This document shows, piece by piece, positions 1-8,736 of a stretch of 35,057 bases of DNA. The translations under genes and the position numbers were made by a program. Source of the DNA: Gammaproteobacteria bacterium (GTDB lineage: Bacteria; Pseudomonadota; Gammaproteobacteria; Chromatiales; Chromatiaceae); NCBI GenBank assembly GCA_024206335.1, contig JAAGZL010000329.1:1-35057 (forward strand), in the 5' to 3' direction. Under the pieces are notes generated by a model. The model worked only from the letters and a program-made list of their open reading frames with translations. It did no database searches and had not been told where the DNA came from. Numbering within the stretch: position 1 is the first letter of the stretch; every line of letters starts with the position of its first letter.

Positions 1-63
1 TATATCCGAAGCCAAGAAAAAGCGGATGAACGGCAAGATCAATTGCGGTTTGGACAATATTAG
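1..63 (+). CDS. 3' end of an unidentified gene (partial)
   Basis: Frame 1 is open from the window edge to a TAG at 61-63 and gives a hydrophilic tail ending in DQLRFGQY. A second frame (from base 2) is open to a TAA at 134-136, but it runs through the hairpin at 110-128, so I prefer frame 1, whose stop lies 47 bases before that hairpin. Too little is present to name a family, and it may not be coding at all. Confidence 0.25.
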   Translation, partial: YIRSQEKADERQDQLRFGQY

Positions 64-109
64 CGCCTTGGGCGCTTACTTGAGCCCTTTGAGGGCGTCA
101 TCCAATAAG

Positions 110-128
110 CCTCCGGCTATGCCGGAGG
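110..128 (+). terminator. Hairpin, possible terminator of the upstream gene
   Basis: CCTCCGGC and GCCGGAGG form a perfect 8-bp GC-rich stem with a TAT loop. The downstream tract is only TCATTTAA, so the U-run is poor. It may act as a weak or factor-assisted terminator, or be an extragenic palindrome. Confidence 0.4.
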
Positions 129-136
129 TCATTTAA

Positions 137-606
137 CTTAAAAGTTGTGCCATTAGTCATCAATGATTAACTCTGGTGTTTGTGGGGTTGTGTCGCTTAC
201 CAGTTATGCATATAGCACTAGCATGCATATTGTATGAAGCGATCAAGGATCAGGGTAAATCAAATATAATGCCGGATTTGGTCTGAACTCGACCAGGACA
301 GATTGTGTGCTTTGATAGTAATTGTGCCTACCATAACCATATGATGTTTCAGTGATTTATCTATTGTCCGGTCTGTTTTTATGCAATATGCTGGCTAGAG
401 GGAACGTAAAGTAGGCATCGTGATATGGTGTCTAGTCATTTATGGAGCTGGCGATGGAGAGGCAGTGAGTTTGTGATGCTACTGCGCAGTGCCAAAGAAG
501 GCTCTGGCTGCCAATAGATTGTTTAGGTTATTGAAGGTGGAGTTGATTGTTTGGGCTTGGGCGTCCCAAAACAATTATGAAATTTAAGGCGTTTTTTAAA
601 CTATCT
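137..606. other. Intergenic stretch, no gene recognised
   Basis: About 470 bases between the hairpin and the stop of the small minus-strand zinc-ribbon gene. No long open frame, tRNA fold or IS end was recognised. It is moderately AT-rich with short self-complementary words such as ATGCAT. It probably carries only 3' flanking sequence of both neighbours. Confidence 0.4.
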
Positions 607-801
607 TTAAGTGTTGCGTGGCAACCACAATACCATAAAGATACATACAACGATCAGGATTAGAAAATAGCGAATAAATTTCTTTTTGATTTCAGCAGTT
701 TCGAGTTCGCGCTGTTGCTGTGTTGGGGTTCTGCAGTAGGGGCAATAGTGCATATCTTTATCAAAGTTCTTGGTGCAATGCTTACATTTGATTTCACTCA
801 T
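607..801 (-). CDS. Small zinc-ribbon membrane protein
   Basis: A 64-residue protein. Its N-terminus has two CxxC pairs (CKHC at residues 6-9, CPYC at 20-23), the pattern of a zinc-ribbon that would hold one zinc ion. A basic segment (KKK, about 39-41) is followed by one membrane helix (about 43-59) and a short tail. The topology suggests a cytoplasmic zinc knuckle on a single-pass inner-membrane anchor. The ATG at 801 is preceded by no clear Shine-Dalgarno. The paired CxxC motifs and the helix make a real gene likely. Its function is unknown, and it stands alone, divergent from the GTPase pair. Confidence 0.6.
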   Translation of the reverse strand: MSEIKCKHCTKNFDKDMHYCPYCRTPTQQQRELETAEIKKKFIRYFLILIVVCIFMVLWLPRNT

Positions 802-985
802 GAGGTATATTTATCAGCAAATTAATGACCACCGGAACATATTACTGTATTTGTAGTTAGTGTTCTATTATCCAAACTCCAGTAATTGCCGGTAGTGTTC
901 GTCAATCTTGTTAAATGCTGGTGGTTATTCAGGCAGCATCCTTCTTTTGTTTATATGCGATATTTTTAACTATGAATTCTCCCAA

Positions 986-1009
986 AGAGACATAGAGACA
1001 TAGAGACAT
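986..1009 (+). repeat. Three tandem copies of AGAGACAT at a start codon
   Basis: Three perfect 8-base units fill 986-993, 994-1001 and 1002-1009. The third supplies the AT of the ATG (1008-1010) of the first GTPase gene, so the whole ribosome-binding region is repeat. No AGGAG-like sequence is seen; AGAGA would have to serve. Confidence 0.8.
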
Positions 1010-2489
1010 GCAGCAAAGCTCTCCCATACGAATCATCCTGGCATTGGCCATTGGCCTGTTGTTTCTCCTGTCGTTGGTGATATTGCTCCTTATTACCGAT
1101 CTGGGTTTCAATCTCTGGGAGCATTTCCAGCAGGCCCCGCTTTGGTTCAACCTTGCCTATGCCACTGGTTTGACGGTGATCTCTCTTTTGGTGGGGTGGT
1201 TGATTTGGCGCCTGCTTTGGAAGTCTAGTAGTGAGGTGAATCTAACTCAGAAACCATCGCCAGAACCCATTGATGAAGAGATGCTGCAGCAGCGTGTGGT
1301 GCAGGCAGAATCCAAGGGGGTGGATACATCGGATGTGCATGCTGAACTGGATCGGTTGCGGCAGCAGAAGCAGGCCGGGGTGGTTCGCCTTGCCCTGTTT
1401 GGCGAGGTCAGCAGTGGCAAGAGCTCGTTGATCAAGGGCTTGATTCCGGGGTTGGAGTTAGAGACCGATATCCTGGGCGGCACAACCCAGACGATTGATG
1501 CCTACCACTGGCGGAGCTCTGCTGGTGACGTGTTGGAACTGCTGGATATGCCGGGTTTGAATGAGGCTGGTGGCAATCTGGATCAGGATGTGAGGGAGGA
1601 GGCGTTGAGGGCGCATATCATTATCTATGTATGCGATGGCGACTTGACTCGGGATCAGCATCTGGAGCTGGATGATCTCAGGCAGTTGAACAAACCGCTT
1701 ATTCTGGCATTGAATAAAACAGACCGCTTCAACCAGGAGCAGATCACCCAGCTAAAGGAGCGTCTTGGCAGCTATGTAGAGCAGTTGGTGGCGATCCGGT
1801 CGGGTGGTGAGCAAGAGATGATAAGGGTGCTGCCAGACGGTAGTGAGGAGAGGGTGATCCGCCAGCGCCAGCCACAACTGGATGAGTTGCGGATGGCGAT
1901 TCAACAGTTCATCGATGGTGATCAGGAACTGTTGGAGCAGCTCAGGGACAGCGCGGTATTTGTTCTAGTACAACGGAAGCTGGAGCAGGCAGTGCATGAG
2001 CACGCCAATCAACAGGCCAGCAAAACCGTTCGGGACTATTCCAGGAAGGCAGTGGTTGGTGCCTTGGCTGCTGTCACCCCAGGCTCTGATCTGATTATTC
2101 AGGGCTATCTGGGAACGCAAATGATCAAGGAGTTGTCTGCCCTGTATGAAGTGCCTGTACGCAAGATGGATAGTGAACTTTTAATGGAGTTGGCACAAAA
2201 ACATCTGGGGAAAACCCATACCCTGGTTTTGGCATTGGCCGGGAACGGGTTGAAGGCGTTCCCCGGTATCGGCACCTTGGCTGGCGGTGTGGTACACGCT
2301 GTGGCCTATGGACTGATCTTTGATAGTCTGGGCCGGGCCATTGCAACTAGCCTCGCCAGCCGTGGAGAACTGCACCCGGTGCAGACCGCATCCCTGTTTA
2401 AGGAGACACTGGGTGAAGACCTGGAAAAAACTGCAAAACGCCTGGCAGAGATTGCCCTGGCAGAGACAGACACAACCACCAGAGAGTGA
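1008..2489 (+). CDS. Membrane-anchored Era/MnmE-like GTPase with DUF697-like C-terminus
   Basis: A 493-residue protein. Two hydrophobic helices (about 9-30 and 47-70) anchor the N-terminus, followed by a charged linker and a P-loop GTPase domain: G1 GEVSSGKSS at 132-140, G3 DMPG at 180-183 and G4 NKTD at 236-239. The C-terminal part, rich in Ala/Gly (AVVGALAAVTPGSDL and later AGNGLKAFPGIGTLAGG), resembles the DUF697/YcjF-type membrane-associated region. Such proteins bind and hydrolyse GTP, but their cellular role is poorly defined. The stop overlaps the coding start of a second, related GTPase, so the two are probably made together. The ATG at 1008 lies in a short tandem repeat. The family call is firm at GTPase level and tentative beyond that. 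Confidence 0.8.
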   Translation: MQQSSPIRIILALAIGLLFLLSLVILLLITDLGFNLWEHFQQAPLWFNLAYATGLTVISLLVGWLIWRLLWKSSSEVNLTQKPSPEPIDEEMLQQRVVQAESKGVDTSDVHAELDRLRQQKQAGVVRLALFGEVSSGKSSLIKGLIPGLELETDILGGTTQTIDAYHWRSSAGDVLELLDMPGLNEAGGNLDQDVREEALRAHIIIYVCDGDLTRDQHLELDDLRQLNKPLILALNKTDRFNQEQITQLKERLGSYVEQLVAIRSGGEQEMIRVLPDGSEERVIRQRQPQLDELRMAIQQFIDGDQELLEQLRDSAVFVLVQRKLEQAVHEHANQQASKTVRDYSRKAVVGALAAVTPGSDLIIQGYLGTQMIKELSALYEVPVRKMDSELLMELAQKHLGKTHTLVLALAGNGLKAFPGIGTLAGGVVHAVAYGLIFDSLGRAIATSLASRGELHPVQTASLFKETLGEDLEKTAKRLAEIALAETDTTTRE

Positions 2490-3780
2490 ACCTGGAGATG
2501 GGCCAGATGACCATCTGGAGTTGGCCAGAGAGAGCCTGCAGCAGTTGGTTAAGGATGAGCGCATACCGGAGTCGGTTAGAGTCTCCCTGGCAGCGGATTA
2601 CCAGCAGGTGGAGACCATGCTGGAGAAACTGGAGCAGGGGCATATCCATATTGCTGCCTTTGGACGGGTGAGTGTTGGTAAATCGGCCACCCTGAATGCC
2701 CTGCTGGGTGAAGATCGTTTTGTCACCAGCCCTCTACATGGTGAGACCAAAGAGAGCCAGATGGGCCGGTGGCCTGAGTATCAGAGTGGCGGTGTCTTTT
2801 TTATCGACACACCGGGGATAAATGAGGTTGCAGGTGAGGCCAGAGAGCGGTTGGCGCATGAAGTGGCAGCACGGTCTGATCTGGTATTGTTTGTCGTGGA
2901 TGGCGACCTGACAGAGAGTGAACTTCGCACCCTGAGAATCCTGGCCGACCAGGATAGACCTATCCTGCTGTTGCTCAATAAGAGTGACCGCTATACCACT
3001 GCAGAGTTGGAAAAACTCCGGGGCTCACTGCTTGAACACGCCGAAGGTCTGGTAGCCCCGGAGAATATTCTCCAGATCAGCGCTGCACCGCCACAACAGC
3101 GGGTGATTGTTGTAGATGCCTCTGGATATGAGCGGGAGGCGATACGCCAACCAGCGGCCGATGTCGATCTGTTGAAAGAGCGCCTCTGGAGCATACTGGA
3201 GGCGGAGGGGAAGACCCTGGCTGCCCTCAATGCATCACTGTTTGCCGGTAACCTGTCGCAGCAAATAGGGCAGAAGGTGCTGGAGACCAAACGTCATATT
3301 GGTGCGCAGTTGATTCATACCTACTGCATCTCCAAGGGGGTTGCAGTCGCTTTCAATCCCATCCCGGTTGCTGATATTCTGGCCGCAGCGGTGATGGATG
3401 TCTCTCTGGTGATTCATCTCTCAAAGCTGTTTGGTCTGCCCCTTTCCAAGAGTGAGGCCAGCGGCCTAGTGAAAACCATAATGGCCCAGATGCTATTGCT
3501 GATGGGTACGGTGTGGGCAGTCCATTTTGTCTCCTCCGCCCTCAAGTTGGGTACGGGTGGGATCTCGGCCGTAGTGACCGGTGGGGCGCAGGGGGCCGTG
3601 GCCTATTTTAGTACCAGAGTGGTGGGGCAGGCCGCGGAGCATTATTTGGCACAGGGCAAATCCTGGGGTGAGGGTGGGCCGAAATATGTAGTGCGTGAAA
3701 TTCTGGATAGCCTGGATCGTGATTCGATTCTGAAAGGTGCTCGGTCTGATATCAGGCAGCGCTTGAAATCGGTGTTGTGA
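2413..3780 (+). CDS. Second GTPase of the pair, DUF697-like
   Basis: About 455 residues from the GTG at 2413, chosen because AAGGAG lies 8 bases upstream. The same frame is open back to an ATG at 2320, and a TTG at 2521 is also possible, since clear homology-like sequence starts near LARESL. G1 is GRVSVGKS (84-91), G3 DTPG (132-135), and G4 NKSD follows. The C-terminal third holds hydrophobic stretches (VAFNPIPVADILAAAVMDV; LLLMGTVWAVHFVSSAL) like its partner, but it lacks the N-terminal membrane pair. It overlaps the first GTPase gene by up to 77 bases in another frame, indicating translational coupling. The two may form a heterodimer, which is inference. The start is uncertain. Confidence 0.78.
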   Translation: MKTWKKLQNAWQRLPWQRQTQPPESEPGDGPDDHLELARESLQQLVKDERIPESVRVSLAADYQQVETMLEKLEQGHIHIAAFGRVSVGKSATLNALLGEDRFVTSPLHGETKESQMGRWPEYQSGGVFFIDTPGINEVAGEARERLAHEVAARSDLVLFVVDGDLTESELRTLRILADQDRPILLLLNKSDRYTTAELEKLRGSLLEHAEGLVAPENILQISAAPPQQRVIVVDASGYEREAIRQPAADVDLLKERLWSILEAEGKTLAALNASLFAGNLSQQIGQKVLETKRHIGAQLIHTYCISKGVAVAFNPIPVADILAAAVMDVSLVIHLSKLFGLPLSKSEASGLVKTIMAQMLLLMGTVWAVHFVSSALKLGTGGISAVVTGGAQGAVAYFSTRVVGQAAEHYLAQGKSWGEGGPKYVVREILDSLDRDSILKGARSDIRQRLKSVL

Positions 3781-3888
3781 TCAAACCTATTGATGCGCTG
3801 AGGTAAGACTGAGGTCGTTCAGGGTCCTGTATGCATTGGAGGGGGGGAGAATGGCAGCCATGAATGGTCAGAACGGCTTAATACATCT

Positions 3889-4548
3889 CTACCAAGGCTG
3901 TTTACGGACGCTGGTCCGAAGGTGGGGGAGGATCATGCCTAGGATTATCCCCAGTATAACTACTCCTGCACCTACCATAAACCAGTATTGTGCTTGATCA
4001 TTATTAAGTTCCAGGTTTTCCTGTTTCAGATTCTCTAACTCCCAGGTTTGGGATGCGAGCTGTTTCCGCAGCTCTTTGCGATCTTCTGCGATGCGGATGG
4101 CATCTGAGGAGATGGATTTTATCTCCTTTAGCTCTGTATCCAGGTTGCCGCTTGTGGATTGCAGTTTGTTGTGTTCCGTCTTTAATTCACGATATCGCTG
4201 CTGCAGCTCCAGAAATGGTTGAGTGGCGTTTTCCATGCGCTGTTTCATCTCGGTGTAGCGTTTTTCAGCTACGGCCACCCGGTTCCTGGCGCTGGGGGAT
4301 TTCATCAACTGCCGGGTCAGGATAAACCCAAGCTTGCCTTTGTTGTCGCGGACTTTTGAGTAGCCGGTTTTGCGGTTGCTGGATACCAATTCTACCTTTC
4401 CTCCGGCCGGGAGCATGCGCTGGATCTTATGGCTGGTTCCCTCGCCAGCACGCATGGTGATGGGTGTCTGGTCGGTAATATAGCGTGGCTCTGCCTGCAG
4501 GTAGCCAGTAATCAATAGAAGAAGTAGTAAGGGAAGGGCTCGTTTCAC
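3889..4548 (-). CDS. YgiM-like SH3-domain protein (TIGR04211 type)
   Basis: About 219 residues from the GTG at 4548, which starts exactly at a signal peptide (MKRALPLLLLLLITGYLQA). The frame continues to a TTG at 4590, but that would place 14 polar residues before it. Next come a bacterial SH3 domain (about 20-90: YITDQTPITMRAGEGTSHKI), a long coiled coil (about 95-180), one membrane helix (WFMVGAGVVILGIILGMILPHL) and a basic tail. This order, and the WFM..G...LG..LG..LPHL end, match E. coli YgiM (206 residues). The protein would be held in the inner membrane with its SH3 domain in the periplasm. The molecular role is not established. It is convergent with the GTPase pair. Confidence 0.82.
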   Translation of the reverse strand: MKRALPLLLLLLITGYLQAEPRYITDQTPITMRAGEGTSHKIQRMLPAGGKVELVSSNRKTGYSKVRDNKGKLGFILTRQLMKSPSARNRVAVAEKRYTEMKQRMENATQPFLELQQRYRELKTEHNKLQSTSGNLDTELKEIKSISSDAIRIAEDRKELRKQLASQTWELENLKQENLELNNDQAQYWFMVGAGVVILGIILGMILPHLRTSVRKQPW

Positions 4549-4695
4549 GGTTCGGTAATTATTGGCCTTATAGTGGCGGTATTCTTTCAAAACTGTTTCG
4601 GTATGTCCAAGGGGATTTTATGATCCGTGGACTGGTAGAGGTTATAAACGTAAAAAAATGATGTATATCATATGAAAAACTGTGGTTTAAGGCAG

Positions 4696-4909
4696 TTATG
4701 CACATATGATTGCTGTTTACAATATTGTGGTGGTTTTTTTTCAACAATTTAATTCACTATTTGGTTGGGAATGCATAACTAATTGAATTATAAGCGTATA
4801 TGTAAATTGTACATTTTTTTAACAATTTGTTTGTGTACCACTATTAATGCGGGTCACAGGTTTATGTGCTGGTTTTTTACACAGAGTTATCCACAGGGAA
4901 TGTGGATAA
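4696..4909. other. DnaA-box cluster in an AT-rich spacer (possible origin or DnaA-regulated region)
   Basis: The 550-base spacer before typA has no gene. It contains TTATGCACA (4696-4704), TTTTACACA (4875-4883), TTATCCACA (4887-4895) and, on the other strand, TTATCCACA again (read as TGTGGATAA at 4901-4909). All fit TTWTNCACA, and the last two form a perfect inverted pair 5 bases apart. A very AT-rich stretch (about 4705-4845, with several T-runs) lies between the outer boxes. This resembles the layout of a chromosomal origin or a DnaA titration/regulatory site. Boxes are seen directly; origin function is inference, and none of the usual oriC neighbours (dnaA, dnaN, mnmG, rpmH) is in the window. 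Confidence 0.45.
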
Positions 4910-5059
4910 GACAATAATCTCTTCTACAACATGGCTATAGCTCTGTTGGTGAACACTTTACATGATAAACGGTGTTTAACCTAAGGCTGAGATCCATGCT
5001 TTATTTCAAAGAAATATCTCTAATCTGTAGGTGGGTCTGCATTCGTGCCAATATTCCGC

Positions 5060-5065
5060 TATAAT
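5060..5065 (+). promoter_or_regulatory. Possible -10 element for typA
   Basis: A perfect TATAAT lies 33 bases before the GTG of typA. The -35 position is weak (no TTGACA-like hexamer at 16-18 bases upstream), so this would be a promoter needing help or a moderate one. The transcript would begin about 5072, leaving a leader of roughly 26 bases. Confidence 0.4.
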
Positions 5066-5097
5066 CCCACGCTTTTTCGCCAAGGGAACCCCTATTC

Positions 5098-6921
5098 GTG
5101 ATTACCAAGCTGCGCAATATCGCCATTATCGCCCATGTTGACCATGGCAAGACCACCCTGGTGGATGAACTGCTTAAGCAATCTGGTACCCTTGGGGAGC
5201 GGTTTGGTGAAGTGGAGCGGGTGATGGACTCCAATGACCAGGAGAGGGAGCGTGGCATCACCATCCTCTCCAAGAATACCGCCATCACCTGGAACGACTA
5301 TCGGATCAACATCGTTGATACACCGGGCCATGCCGATTTTGGTGGTGAGGTGGAGCGGGTGCTCTCCATGGTGGATTCGGTTCTGCTGCTGGTGGACGCC
5401 CAGGAGGGGCCGATGCCCCAGACCCGGTTTGTTACCCAGAAGGCGTTCAATCACGGTCTGTGTCCCATCGTGGTGGTGAACAAGATCGACAAGCCTGGCG
5501 CCCGTCCCGACTGGGTGATTGATCAGGTGTTTGAGCTGTTTGACCGCCTGGGCGCCAGTGATGAGCAGTTGGATTTCCCTATTGTCTATGCTTCTGCCAT
5601 TAATGGTTATGCCGGGGCGGAGGGGGATGTGCGTGAGGGTGATATGACTCCCCTGTTTGAGGCCATTGTGGAACACTGTCCGGTACCAGATGTGGACCTC
5701 GATGGCCCATTTCAGATGCAGATATCCAACCTGGATTACAACAGTTATGTGGGGGCCATTGCCGTCGGCCGTGTTACCCGCGGTAGTGTGAAACCCAATC
5801 AGCAGGTGGTGGTTGCCAAGTATGATGGAGAGGAGCACAAGGCCAAGATTGGCCTGGTATACGGGTATATGGGGTTGCAACGCCATGAGGTGGAGCTGGC
5901 CAGCGCCGGTGACATCATCGCCATAACCGGTATTGAAGCACCCAACGTCTCAGACACCCTGTGTGATCCAAACCATATTGAGGCCATGTCTGCACTCAGT
6001 GTAGATGAGCCCACGGTCTCCATGACCTTCCAGGTCAATGCCTCTCCATTTGCCGGCAAGGAGGGTAAATACCTTACCTCACGCCAGCTCAAGGAACGCC
6101 TGGAAACCGAGCTGATCCACAATGTGGCATTGCGGGTTGAAGAGGGGACTGATCCAGAGAAATTCAAGGTCTCTGGTCGTGGTGAACTGCACCTTTCAGT
6201 GCTGTTGGAGACCATGCGTCGCGAGGGCTTTGAGCTGGCTGTGTCCCGTCCTGAGGTGATCTTCCGTGAGATCGAGGGCGAGGTATGTGAACCCTATGAA
6301 CAGCTCACAGTGGATGTGGAAGAGCAGCACCAGGGGGCCTTGATGGAGGCCCTGGGTACCCGCAAGGGTGAGTTGAAGGATATGGTGCCGGATAGCAAGG
6401 GGCGGGTGCGTCTCGATTACGTGATTCCATCGCGTGGCCTGATCGGTTTTCAGACCGAGTTCATGACCACCACCTCGGGCACCGGTCTTATGTACCATGT
6501 GTTTGACCACTATGGTCCGGCCCAGCATGGCGGCATCGCGCCGCGCAAGAATGGAGTTCTGATCTCCAACGGCCAAGGTAAGGTGTTGGGATTTGCCCTG
6601 TTCAATCTGCAGGAGCGGGGGCGGATGCTCTCCTCACCTAGTGATGAGGTGTATGAGGGCCAGATTGTGGGTATTCACTCCCGTGACAATGATCTGGTGG
6701 TCAACCCGCTCAAGGGCAAACAGCTCACCAACGTCCGCGCCTCGGGTAAAGATGATGCCATCGCCCTGACGCCACCGGTGAAATTCTCCCTGGAGCAGGC
6801 CCTGGAGTTTATCGAAGAGGATGAGCTGGTGGAGATTACACCCAGCGCGATCCGAATCCGTAAGCGTTTTCTCAAGGAGCATGAGCGTAAGAGGGCGTCA
6901 CGGGAGAAGCTGGGCGGGTAG
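5098..6921 (+). CDS. typA: Ribosome-associated GTPase BipA/TypA
   Basis: A 607-residue translational GTPase, the normal family length. It binds the ribosome in a GTP-dependent way and aids 50S assembly and stress or low-temperature adaptation. The G domain shows AHVDHGKTT (12-20), the switch region [24 protein letters not shown] and [16 protein letters not shown]-like domains and the BipA-specific C-terminal domain follow ([19 protein letters not shown], then the [12 protein letters not shown] region). The start is the GTG at 5098, in the family position ([18 protein letters not shown]); AAGGGA lies about 15 bases upstream, a loose Shine-Dalgarno. The gene stands alone between the DnaA-box spacer and a hairpin at 6939-6969. 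Identification is secure. Confidence 0.97.
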   Translation: MITKLRNIAIIAHVDHGKTTLVDELLKQSGTLGERFGEVERVMDSNDQERERGITILSKNTAITWNDYRINIVDTPGHADFGGEVERVLSMVDSVLLLVDAQEGPMPQTRFVTQKAFNHGLCPIVVVNKIDKPGARPDWVIDQVFELFDRLGASDEQLDFPIVYASAINGYAGAEGDVREGDMTPLFEAIVEHCPVPDVDLDGPFQMQISNLDYNSYVGAIAVGRVTRGSVKPNQQVVVAKYDGEEHKAKIGLVYGYMGLQRHEVELASAGDIIAITGIEAPNVSDTLCDPNHIEAMSALSVDEPTVSMTFQVNASPFAGKEGKYLTSRQLKERLETELIHNVALRVEEGTDPEKFKVSGRGELHLSVLLETMRREGFELAVSRPEVIFREIEGEVCEPYEQLTVDVEEQHQGALMEALGTRKGELKDMVPDSKGRVRLDYVIPSRGLIGFQTEFMTTTSGTGLMYHVFDHYGPAQHGGIAPRKNGVLISNGQGKVLGFALFNLQERGRMLSSPSDEVYEGQIVGIHSRDNDLVVNPLKGKQLTNVRASGKDDAIALTPPVKFSLEQALEFIEEDELVEITPSAIRIRKRFLKEHERKRASREKLGG

Positions 6922-6938
6922 AGCCCCGTAAAAAAATA

Positions 6939-6969
6939 AACCCCGAGGGCGGTCCGTGCCATCGGGGTT
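6939..6969. terminator. Hairpin after typA
   Basis: AACCCCGA (6939-6946) pairs with TCGGGGTT (6962-6969) around a GC-rich loop that can extend the stem. An A-run (AAAAAATAAA) precedes it, so on the minus strand it has a proper U-tract. On the plus strand the following bases (GTGTCGCC) are not U-rich. It probably ends typA transcription weakly and blocks antisense reads well. Confidence 0.5.
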
Positions 6970-7169
6970 GTGTCGCCTAGCTTGGTTGGCTTTATATGTC
7001 CTGTCCGTAAGACTCTTCCCTGACGTTTTTATTCGATCCTTTGTGGCGACCGGTAGAGATTGCCATAGAAATGGCGTGGATTGTGTAAGCCTGCTCTCTT
7101 TTTTGTGTAGGAATATGCCTACAAACTCCCGGGTGACCTAAGGTTGTTACCTAGGTACACTCTTATTCT

Positions 7170-8126
7170 ATGGGTGACTTTTATCCGGAAATCAAACCTT
7201 ATGTAACTCATCAACTGCGGGTGGATAGTGTTCACACCCTGTATATTGAGGAGTCCGGCGAGCCTGAAGGCATCCCGATACTGTTTCTGCATGGTGGCCC
7301 GGGGGCGGGGTGCCAGCCATACCATCGTCGTTTTTTTGACCCAAATCGTTATCGCATAATCATGTTTGACCAGAGAGGTTGTGGTCGTTCTATGCCCCAT
7401 GCCGAACTGGAGGCAAACAACACAGGTCTCCTGATCTCTGATATTGAGAATATTCGTGAACTGCTGGGTGTCAGTGAGTGGATGGTTTTTGGCGGATCCT
7501 GGGGTTCCACCCTGGCGCTGGCCTATGCCGAGGCCTATCCCAGTCGGGTCCTGGGATTGATTCTGCGCGGGGTCTTTCTCTGCCGGGAACGGGAGATTGA
7601 GTGGTTTTATCAGGAAGGGGCCAGTCGCATCTATCCAGATTACTGGCAGGATTATCTATCCATAGTGCCGGTGTCAGAGCGAGACGATATGCTACGGGCC
7701 TACCACCGGCGCCTGACTGGAAAGGATGAGTTGGCCCGTATGGCGGCGGCCAAGGCCTGGTCCCTATGGGAGGCGAGGACTGCCAGCCTGCTCCCAGCCA
7801 AAGATATTATCAATCATTTCAGTGATCCCCATGTGGCCTTGAGTCTGGCTCGTATCGAGAGTCACTACTTTGTAAACAACGCATTTCTGAAACCCAACCA
7901 GCTGCTGGACAATGCCCATAGGATCTCCGATATCCCCGGGATTATTGTCCAGGGACGCTATGATCTTATCTGTCCCATGGAGTCAGCATGGGAGCTGCAC
8001 CAGGCCTGGCCCAAGGGTGAGTTGAAGATCATAGCCGATGCCGGACATGCGGCGGATGATCCGGGAATCGATAAGGCATTGGTGCAGGCCACCGACTTTT
8101 TTGCGGAAGAGTTGGAACAGTTCTGA
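7170..8126 (+). CDS. pip: Proline iminopeptidase
   Basis: A 318-residue alpha/beta-hydrolase of peptidase family S33 that removes N-terminal proline from peptides in the cytoplasm. The N-terminus ([27 protein letters not shown]) is typical. HGGPGAG (41-47) forms the oxyanion region, and GGSWGS carries the nucleophile Ser110. GRYDLICP near residue 265 holds the acid, and DAGHAADDP near 290 the histidine. The start at ATG 7170 fits the family, although no good ribosome site precedes it. The dtd gene begins one base after the stop, so the two are probably co-transcribed. Identification is confident. Confidence 0.93.
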   Translation: MGDFYPEIKPYVTHQLRVDSVHTLYIEESGEPEGIPILFLHGGPGAGCQPYHRRFFDPNRYRIIMFDQRGCGRSMPHAELEANNTGLLISDIENIRELLGVSEWMVFGGSWGSTLALAYAEAYPSRVLGLILRGVFLCREREIEWFYQEGASRIYPDYWQDYLSIVPVSERDDMLRAYHRRLTGKDELARMAAAKAWSLWEARTASLLPAKDIINHFSDPHVALSLARIESHYFVNNAFLKPNQLLDNAHRISDIPGIIVQGRYDLICPMESAWELHQAWPKGELKIIADAGHAADDPGIDKALVQATDFFAEELEQF

Positions 8127-8127
8127 G

Positions 8128-8565
8128 ATGATCGGTCTGTTGCAGCGTGTCTCCCTGGCCCGGGTGGTAGTGGATGCCGAGGTGGTAGCAGAGATTGGGC
8201 CGGGCCTATTGGTGCTGGTGGGGGTGGAACGCGGAGATGATGAGGCCAGGGCAGAGCGACTGCTAGAGCGTATTCTGAACTACCGGGTGTTTCCCGACGC
8301 CGATGATCGGATGAATCTGAGTTTGAGGGATATTGCTGGCGGGCTGCTGCTGGTGCCTCAATTTACCCTGGCGGCAGACACCAGAAAGGGCAACCGACCG
8401 GGCTTTTCCTCCGCAGCAAAACCGGATGATGGCCAGTGTCTGTTTAACCATGTGTATGCCTGCGCCAGGGAGCTGCATGCCGGGGTTGAGAAGGGCATTT
8501 TTGGTGCTGATATGCAGGTTTCATTAACCAATGATGGCCCGGTGACCTTTTGGCTACAGTGCTGA
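8128..8565 (+). CDS. dtd: D-aminoacyl-tRNA deacylase
   Basis: A 145-residue protein, the standard DTD length. It hydrolyses D-aminoacyl-tRNAs (and Gly-tRNA(Ala)), keeping D-amino acids out of proteins. [16 protein letters not shown] opens the fold. The cross-subunit motif NDGPVTFWL (Gly-cisPro) is intact near the C-terminus. The catalytic-face motif, usually SQFTL, is PQFTL here, so the Ser is replaced by Pro. The following [12 protein letters not shown] is normal. The ATG at 8128 overlaps nothing and follows the pip stop by one base, and no Shine-Dalgarno is obvious, suggesting coupling. The same frame is open upstream inside pip, but those residues do not belong to the family. Confidence 0.93.
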   Translation: MIGLLQRVSLARVVVDAEVVAEIGPGLLVLVGVERGDDEARAERLLERILNYRVFPDADDRMNLSLRDIAGGLLLVPQFTLAADTRKGNRPGFSSAAKPDDGQCLFNHVYACARELHAGVEKGIFGADMQVSLTNDGPVTFWLQC

Positions 8566-8736
8566 TAGAGGCAATTCCCATTTCCGCTGGTGCTGTGCCT
8601 TGGGATCGTTGTCATCTGGAAACAGATCGCCTCAACCGCAATTACCTAGAAATTCTTCAAGTTTTACCTGTTTTTGACGCTACAAGGATGGTGATTTAAT
8701 GCTGTCTGTCGATTGGTGGCGTAATAATAAGGTCAA

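Noticed and set aside
2320-2412. ATG at 2320 as the start of the second GTPase
   Set aside because: The extra 31 residues are Cys/Arg/Pro-rich and read as a shadow of the first GTPase's frame; the GTG at 2413 has a better ribosome site.
5092-5886. Long minus-strand frame opposite typA
   Set aside because: It is the antisense shadow of a strongly conserved gene, His/Gly-rich with no family features.
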